Positions 57,031 through 64,000 of a stretch of DNA of 64,000 nucleotides are shown one piece after another. The stretch lies in NCBI RefSeq assembly GCF_005239225.2, contig NC_133292.1, positions 10,388,985 through 10,452,984 on the forward strand, read 5' to 3'. The position numbers and the translations under genes are program-made. Within the stretch, counting starts at the first letter, position 1. Every line of letters starts with the position of its first letter. This stretch comes from Populus alba (lineage: Eukaryota > Streptophyta > Magnoliopsida > Malpighiales > Salicaceae). The notes beneath the pieces were generated by a model that made no database searches, was not told the origin of the DNA, and worked only from the letters and a program-made list of their open reading frames with translations.

Positions 57031-58337
57031 TTTCTTACCTACATGTAAATGCCGGGTTCTAAGCTGAGCAAACTGTTGGTAGCATCATCTCTTCCCATTG
57101 CATAAATTATAGACACAAACATTAAATTTTCATGGTAGATAGGAAAATGCATGGAGAAATGCAGACCAGGTTAAGTTTGAGGTGAGCATGGCAGCATCGG
57201 TTGTTGCTGAATGCCTTGGCAGGAAACTTGCAATTACATGACTAATGTAAGAAATTAAGACCATGGCAACTTCTAATTTCTGGACAAGATATATCAGTAA
57301 GATTGCAAATTCCTTGCGCGTGTTCTGATTTTAGTTAAAATCTATGATAAATAAGGCAGTGGATTTTCTTGCAACTTAGATTAATTTAACCCCGTGCTCA
57401 GGTCTACTGCATCTAGGGCACTGTTTTGGACTTGTTAAATGGCTATGCATTGCAATTGCGAACACATGTAATAAACACTCAGGGCTCGGTGCTTTACGCC
57501 AGCTATCTTGTGATCAATTGTATGCCTTACTAACCAGCTAACTCCGCACAAATTTTATACCAGTGCTGTTAAAATTGTCCTCCGACGAGCCATGCAACTA
57601 AGGTCACTGTCTGCTCCCATCCGGACATATCAGTGCAACCGAAAGTCCAAAGTTAAAAGGCCAGCGAATCAACATGGTCCTGGTGTTGATTCTAGCTAGA
57701 CATAACATTCCCTGTTGTTCAACTTGTCCTGAAATAAGAAATGAGAGTGCTGATGCAGCACCAGAGAAATGGACAATAATTATGTCATTCTATCCTGGCA
57801 GATAAATTAAGGCACGGCCGCACAAGGCTAAACACCGCCAAATCTCAAAATGTTAAACCACATGATTAGTTGATTATGGCTATGTTTGGGGCTATTTCGA
57901 TTACTTTACAGACTTCAATTAATGCCAAACTGGAGAGGTTGGTTTATACTCCCTAAGTCCCTCCTCATTAAGGTCAAGTTTGATCAGTTTGGCATTCAAG
58001 TCTCTGAAGTCTTAACAAGAATTTCACAGCCCATGATTACGTACGGTTCAAATTTCAAAACCATTGAAAAAAATCCCCATAGATTGATTAACCTCGGTAT
58101 GAATATCCCATGTTTGATAAAAATTAAATAATTTTAGTCAAAGATATCATAATTTGATGTACCCAGTTTGCCTCACCATGTTGACCTAGAAGATATCATA
58201 TTCAAAACTAATATCAAGAGGAAAAAACTAAACAAAACATTATAATTTTAATAAATAAAAAAAATTTGATCCGATGGATTAAGGGTGTAACTAGTAATCG
58301 GGTCTCACAACTATAAAACATAGAAAGTTCATCTTAG
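57031..58337. other. Intergenic
   Basis: No gene supported; an 81-codon plus frame at 57886 shows no motif. Confidence 0.5.
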
Positions 58338-59925
58338 GCTCCGTTTGTTTGCAGGAAAGTGGTTTCTTTTGGAAAGTGAATTCCGGGAAAGTATTTTTCG
58401 ATGTTTGGTAGTGTTATGGAAAATGAACTGGAAAACACTTTCCAGTGTTTGGTTGTGTTATGGAAAATGAACTGGAAAATAATTTATTAATGAATTAATT
58501 TTTTTTTTCAAGTTTATCTAATATATATAAAATATTTAATATCACTTACAATAAAAAAAATTGAAATCTAAAAAGTATAATGATGAATTTTTTTTATTAT
58601 ATCTTATATTCATACATAGCTTATTTTATAAAAATATAACTATATATGTCATATCATATTATAGAGAAATAAGATTGTGAAATATTTTTTTACGTAAAAC
58701 CTATTAATATATATTTTTTTAATTTTAAAAGCTTAAAATAAGTTTTTTTTTCCATATGAAAAAAGCCAAATTAGTTTATGGTAAGAGTTATATATTTGGG
58801 TTTTTTTTCTGTATAAAGAATTTTTTAAAAGATAAATACATACAAAAATATTTTTATGGGTTTTTTGGATAAATATTTTTTTTGTACAGGTAAATGCAAT
58901 TATCTCTTTAATATTTAAAAAAAAAGAAAAAAAAAAAAGAAGCAATCCCCACCAAAATTATTACAAAACCAAATTATTACAAAACCCCACCAAAATAAAT
59001 AAATAAATAAAACCAAATTATTACAAAACCCCACCAAACATTCCTATCACTACAAGCACTCCCTCTCCATAACTGATCCCAAACATTTTTTTTCCTCCTT
59101 TCTTAATATTTCTCTCATTCATTCATTCCCTTCCAATCTCACTCAAAATGAATTCAAATTTTACACAACACACACACGCAGAGTAATTATTGTAAGAAAT
59201 GGCGATGGCGAGGGCAAGCTCTGGCCCCACATACCCGAGCGATTCTATGCAGCTCTCTACCAACAGGTTCCCTCTCCAATTCTCCATTTCCATTCCCGGA
59301 TCCAATGCCTTCCCTTCTAATTGAATTGAATTCATCATATTGTTTGTTGTGACAGTGGTTATTGTTTGTTGTGATAGCAACAATGGCGAAAGGAAATAAT
59401 TTAGCCGTGTATGTGTATGGGTCTGTGTTTGGTTAATTCTGGGTTCAATTTCTAGGTTTGCTGTGGTTGATTTTTCCTTGTGATTTCGGTTTGCTATGGT
59501 TGAATGGGTTGCCTTCCCATGGGTTTCGGTTTACAGAGGTTCCAGTGAAATTAACAGAGCATGGGAGGTTGCAGTGAAATACCCGGCTTCTAACCATTTA
59601 CAGAGCATGGTTGCAGTGAAATAATAGATAAACAAGGGAAAAAAATTACCTGGAAGATGAAAGATGCTTGCAGTAGATCTGCGTGAATTATTTGGGAGAG
59701 ATTTTGATATTGAGACAAAGAACATTTTTTGCTAATAAAAAAAAGGAAAGTGTTTTCCGGTTTTAAAAACAGGAAAACACTTTCCTACTCTAATGTATTA
59801 ATTTTTTCGTTGACTGAAATTGAGTTTTTTTTAATTGATTTTTTTTATGTTTGCCAAAGAAAAGTGGAGAAAGTGGTTTCCAGAAAAATAAATTCATGAA
59901 AACAAATAAGGTAACATGGATGGAA
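58338..59925. mobile_element. Non-autonomous inverted-repeat element, 1.6 kb, with a gene-like interior
   Basis: Left end CCGTTTGTTTGCAGGAAAG and right end CATGAAAACAAATAAGG form an imperfect inverted repeat. ATGTTTGGTAGTGTTATGG, GGAAAACACTTTCC (58429 and 59771) and GGAAAGTGTTTTCC (59746) are shared with 35876-36735. No transposase is seen. The interior at about 59050-59360 is less AT-rich and reads like a 5' UTR and first exon: ATGGCGATGGCGAGGGCAAG, ending at a possible exon edge near 59266. It may be a captured gene piece, as in Pack-type elements. Confidence 0.6.
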
Positions 59926-60783
59926 TATCAGGTTAGGTAAAAATTAAGAAAAAAAAAAAAAAAAACAAAGACGCGGAGCCGATTCAGTTGACAAGTCCAC
60001 GTCTATCAAGGACGGGCCAGCCAAAGTGTAATAAAGGACAGTGAGAGGCAAAGACTTGTAGGTGTTTGGTCGGCCTGCTATCTAACCTTTTATTTTAAAG
60101 GCTCCCTAACCGCCCCACGTGTCCTATCCACACAAAGGATTAGTGGTCACCAGCCACCCTCTTGGTTTAAGGGCCTGCTTAGTTCCATCTCCAAATGTGT
60201 TTAAGGCTACTGATTATGCTTAAGGGGATTTATTTAACGTTAATTAGAAGAGACTTGTCATGTTCCTCGAACCCAAGTTTCTATTAAACAATTATTAAGT
60301 GAGATGGAGCTCAATTATTATTATTTTTTTATCAATTTAATCCCTAGCTTCTGTTTGTATATTCTTAAAAGAAATATACGTCCATATATTTTTTTAAGTT
60401 CTTATATTTAAAGAAATAAAATTAGTAATAAATGTTAATATTTTAACAACTGCTAGCATCCTCCTACCTTTAAGTTTTCTTAATTCTTTCTTTGGCCGAC
60501 GTCGTACACTAGAAAATGCTTCTTGAAAAGGAAAAGGATAACGTGCCGTAAATGAGCCACACTCTCGCAAAGCAGAAACGCCACTCTGATGATCCCATTC
60601 TCTCACATGTTTAAAAGCTAAGGACCCAAGAAGCAGAGAAAGCAGCAAAGGGAGACGAGACTCACCTAGAGCAGACCTTCACTTTAGCTCGTGTGTGATT
60701 CACGAGATATATACACACACAAAAACAAAGCCAAAGAACTCACAGGAAAGGAAGAAAAGAAAGGGAAAAGGTTGTGAGAATTG
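59926..60783 (+). promoter_or_regulatory. Upstream region of the EF-hand gene, with ABRE/G-box
   Basis: CCACGTGTCC at about 60115-60124 contains a G-box CACGTG and the ABA-response core ACGTGTC. It lies about 660 bp before the ATG. A TATATA stretch at about 60707-60713 is 70-80 bp before the ATG. The site is seen; function is inferred. Confidence 0.5.
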
Positions 60784-63700
60784 ATGGAGAAGAGTAAGGG
60801 TAGCAGTAGCGGTAGCACAAGCACAGAAAAGATAATGACAAGTGGGGGAAATGGACAGGTTTTAGACGGTTCAGATATAATGGAGTTGGTTGGGAATGAA
60901 GAGGTGTTTACCAGTTTTGTGGATCATAAGTTCCAAGAGCTCGATAGGGATAGAGATGGTAAGCTCTCTTTGAAAGAACTTGAACCTGCCGTTGCTGATA
61001 TTGGCGCTGCCCTAGGCTTGCCTGCTCAGGGTTCATCTCCTGATTCTGATCATATCTTCGCCGAGGTTAGTAATATTTCATCGCTCTCTCTACTTTGATT
61101 CCTTGTTTTCGTCCTTTCCCCCCTCTCTTCAACGAGGTCTCGTTCTTTGAATATAGACACAAGTTAATCAATCATAGGTTTTATTTATTTTTCCCTTTTT
61201 TATTAATCAAATTAAGGACACAATTAATCCTAGCTGCCACAATCTAGCTGCATTAATATGGTTTAAGAATCAATCTAGATATACCCTAAAAAAAAAAACA
61301 CATAAACGTTTTCACTGCGCTTTGAAAACCTAATTCTACCTTGAGTTTTATAGCCTTTTGCTGGCTATAAAATTAAGTCATTCATTAAATTTATTTTCTC
61401 TTTAAAAGATCTCAAATTTAAATCTATATATGTATATATAAAGAAATATTCTAGAAATAATCAGAATTTTGTATTTTGCTAGCTTGAAGCCAATGTAGGA
61501 GATGGGTGTGTTACGTATGATTAATTTGACTTTACATCCCCTCATTACGTCTTAAGTTGTATTTTTAATTGCACTAGAACTCCTTTAACTTCAACAATAA
61601 CCTAATAATGTCTCATCGCTTTCATCATTCTTTCGTAATTTTTAATTAAGTTAATTGCTCCCAAACTTTTTTCGGATTCGTTGTTTATGACATTGATGAT
61701 CTAATAAACTTTCAAGTTTTAGCAGCGAAATCACTAAAATATTCTCCATCTTTAGCTTCCCTCGAGAAACACCTAAACTGTTTTTCGGTTTAGTCGGTGT
61801 TGTGGCCGAGCTTTTCAGTTCGCCTTTAGTACTTTTCCCACTTGACTTCTATCATTCTTTTCCCTTTTCTTTTTGTCATTACATGTTGGAGAGGAATCTG
61901 CAGATGAATGTTGTGCAAACGACATGAACATTTTCCTTTCTTTAGTGTGTATTAGATTGATTTCTGTGAGTAATAAAAGATGATTTGTTAGCTCAATGAT
62001 TTCATAATACTTCCAAACTTGAGGGTAATTAAGTAAAACAAAACTTATTAGGGTTGGTGTATGTAATATTATTAATTAGAAGTTAAGAAATTATATACAA
62101 GGAAATTTCTTTGCTTGATTGAAGGGGGGAAAAACAGTGCAAATACCCCGTGAAAAAATCGAGAGTTGAAATACTGTCAATTGAAAAAAAAAAGATATTT
62201 ATAATGTGTGTTTGATATATATTGTAGTGCGGAATAATTTTTACGTGAAATACTATAGAATATTTTTTTTATTTTACATTAGTACATTAAAATTATTAAA
62301 AATATATTAATTTAATATTAATTCAAAATAAAATATATTTTTTAAAAACATTCAAAACCAGAAATTACCGTACTCCAACCAAGTTCTTAGCTAATTGACG
62401 AATTTAGAAATACATATTTTTATTTTTATTTTGAGTTTTTATATGTGACCGAGTATGATTTTTCTGTTTGTCGGCCTGCTTAGATTTAAAAAGGCAGTGC
62501 TTTAGTGTGGACATGACCAAAAATAGGAATGTATAACCAGCTGCTCCTAGCATCGTAATTAATTTGTGGAACCAACAGCTCCATTGATGAAATTATGAAT
62601 GCAGGCTCCATATCATATTTTAACCTGTGATTGAGTGCATGATAAACGTGGGAGCAGTAAAATATCATCTCATGCCCCCAAGAACATGTAGAATTGTCTA
62701 GCTAGGACCACCACCGCAATAAATTGTGATTTGTCTCTTTCTAAGAATCCAAAAGGGTTTGAGAAGTTAGGAGTAGGGAAAAACTTATAATAATGTTGCA
62801 TCAAATATCATGCTTGTTACAGCTAGCAATTTCTTGTAGTAATAATAATAATAATTATTGTAGGTTCTAAATGAATTCACACATGGCAAGCAAGAGAGAG
62901 TGAGCAAGACTGAGTTCAAAGAAGTTCTATCAGATTTTCTTCTAGGCATGGCTTCTGGTTTGAAGCGAGACCCCATAGTGATCCTCCGTATTGATGGAGA
63001 AGACCTCTTAGAGTTCATCAATGGACCAGATTATGAAGCAGAAATGGTGCTCTTGTTTTCACAGTTAGAATCACCTGATGGATCTCTCCATGACCACATT
63101 GTCAAAGTTTTGGAACAACTTACAGTAGATCAAGGGATGCCCCCGTCTTCAGATTCTTGGGTAAGTAATGGAATTTTATACCATGAAATTAATTCATTGT
63201 TGTAACATTAGTTAATATGGGGTTTCAGTACAAATTGTCGGAGTTATTTTCTCATGTTCGCAGGTAATGAGCAACATTGTGGAACCAGCTTTACAATCTT
63301 GTACTGGTCAAGATCATGACAAGCCGCTTTCTCAAGAGACATTCCTGGCGGAGTTCAGGAAAGTGGCGGAGACTGTAGCTCAACATCTCAAAGAGCAGCC
63401 TGTGATTGTTGCACACTGTGAAAACACCTTTGATGGAAGTGGAATTAGGAGACTATTATCCAACAAATTTGAATTAGACAAGGTTTGGATCTTACTACAT
63501 AACCTCTCTCTTTTTCCATCATCATACTAATCAGCATTAATTTCATATTTTATTGAGAAAGATTATCATAATTACTATTTAAGTTCTACAATTCATTATG
63601 AGCTTGGCAGACACTAAACACAGCAACGGAGAATGCCCCAAAGGATCGCAATGGGAAAATATCTAAGGAGTATTTGCGTGTGGCACTAGATGCGGTCGCT

Positions 63701-64000
63701 CCGTCAGCTGGCCTGCCTCCAATCGGTGCGATCCAAGAGGTAGCAAAAAGCCAGCCATTAATAATTCACAATTAAGCTTTGCTACTCTGGTCTGAAATGG
63801 GATTAAAATGTCAATTACTTTTGAACTTCAATGTTTCAGATGGACGAGGTTATAGGCGAAGTGTTTAAGATGATGAATGCAGATGATGGGAAACTGGTTA
63901 AAGAGGATGAGTTTAAGAAGACGTTGACTGAAATCATGGGAAGCATAATGTTGCAGTTAGAGAGCAACCCCGTCTCCATTTCTTCAAATTCTGTTGTCCA
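60784..64000 (+). CDS. EF-hand calcium-binding protein (partial, five exons seen)
   Basis: Exons with GT..AG borders, all phase 0: 60784-61065, 62864-63160, 63264-63482, 63611-63739, and 63840 to the window end. The first four give 309 codons and the fifth at least 53 more. Residues 54-65 form a canonical EF-hand loop (DRDRDGKLSLKE). Later loops are degenerate (KDRNGKIS in exon 4, NADDGKLVKED in exon 5). Conserved stretches include FVDHKFQELD, VADIGAALGLP, KTEFKEVLSDFLLGMASGLK and RDPIVILRIDGEDL. As far as I recall this matches the roughly 375-residue plant family of Arabidopsis At4g38810, described as a calcium sensor that inhibits SnRK2 kinases in ABA signalling. The EF-hand is seen; the orthology is inference. 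The 3' end is outside the window. Confidence 0.9.
62205..62385. repeat. AT-rich MITE-like element in intron 1 of the EF-hand gene
   Basis: TTTGATATATATTGTAGTGC at the left, an AT core with AAAATATATTAATTTAATA, and CCGTACTCCAACCAAG at the right. Same type as at 20330, 31130 and 53955. The 1.8-kb intron 1 holds nothing else recognisable. Confidence 0.4.

Noticed and set aside
57886..58131. 81-codon plus frame
   Set aside because: No motif, no conserved neighbour; length is compatible with chance.
1..64000. tRNA or rRNA genes
   Set aside because: I looked for tRNA-like arms and conserved rRNA words and found only the retroelement primer sites. A tRNAscan run would be decisive.

Overview
This window is eukaryotic plant nuclear DNA: AT-rich, with GT..AG introns, TATA boxes, plant LTR retrotransposons and a tandem array of intronless SAUR (Small Auxin-Up RNA) genes. 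The style of the SAUR paralogs and of the repeats suggests a woody eudicot, most likely Populus or another Salicaceae. That assignment is inference, not proof.

Layout. 0.2-0.5 kb: a fragment of a PPR gene. 1-13 kb: SAUR genes on the minus strand, intact at 1007-1282, 2864-3139, 5033-5338, 8263-8559 and 12602-12883, with decayed copies at 10340 and 11227. A heavy-metal-associated-domain gene with three short exons (6091-7200) interrupts them. 13-22.5 kb: a second SAUR subgroup in larger duplicated units (nonsense copy 13291-13602, intact 16315-16608, frameshifted 20804-21092). Each unit carries the same non-SAUR downstream modules, and a decayed copia fragment (about 17.8-18.8 kb) sits in one of them. 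23458-27534: a very young Ty1/copia element that has lost reverse transcriptase and RNase H. It landed 28 bp beyond the stop codon of the SAUR at 27563-27835. 28-38 kb: a SAUR at 32068-32394 (minus), a SAUR at 34094-34390 (plus), a SAUR relic at 30.1 kb, an orphan SAUR-type promoter at 35.7 kb, and transposon-like repeats. 37874-51078: a plus-strand SAUR split near its 3' end by a 12.9-kb non-autonomous LTR retrotransposon with 2.6-kb LTRs, a 5-bp target duplication, a tRNA-Arg-type primer site, no recognisable gag or pol, and several internal tandem arrays. 51-60 kb: mostly gene-poor, with unassigned ORFs, an HVA22-like relic (55.8-57.0 kb) and a 1.6-kb inverted-repeat element (58.3-59.9 kb). 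60784-64000: the first five exons of an EF-hand calcium-binding protein that runs off the window.

Biology. SAUR proteins are small auxin-responsive growth regulators; known members inhibit PP2C.D phosphatases and so activate the plasma-membrane proton pump. The array shows birth and death in one view: intact copies with shared promoter blocks, a nonsense copy, a 4-bp tandem-duplication frameshift, truncated relics, an orphan promoter and two fresh retrotransposon hits. The most notable single feature is the split SAUR: the retrotransposon replaces exactly ten C-terminal residues with ten LTR-encoded residues, leaving the conserved SAUR core intact.
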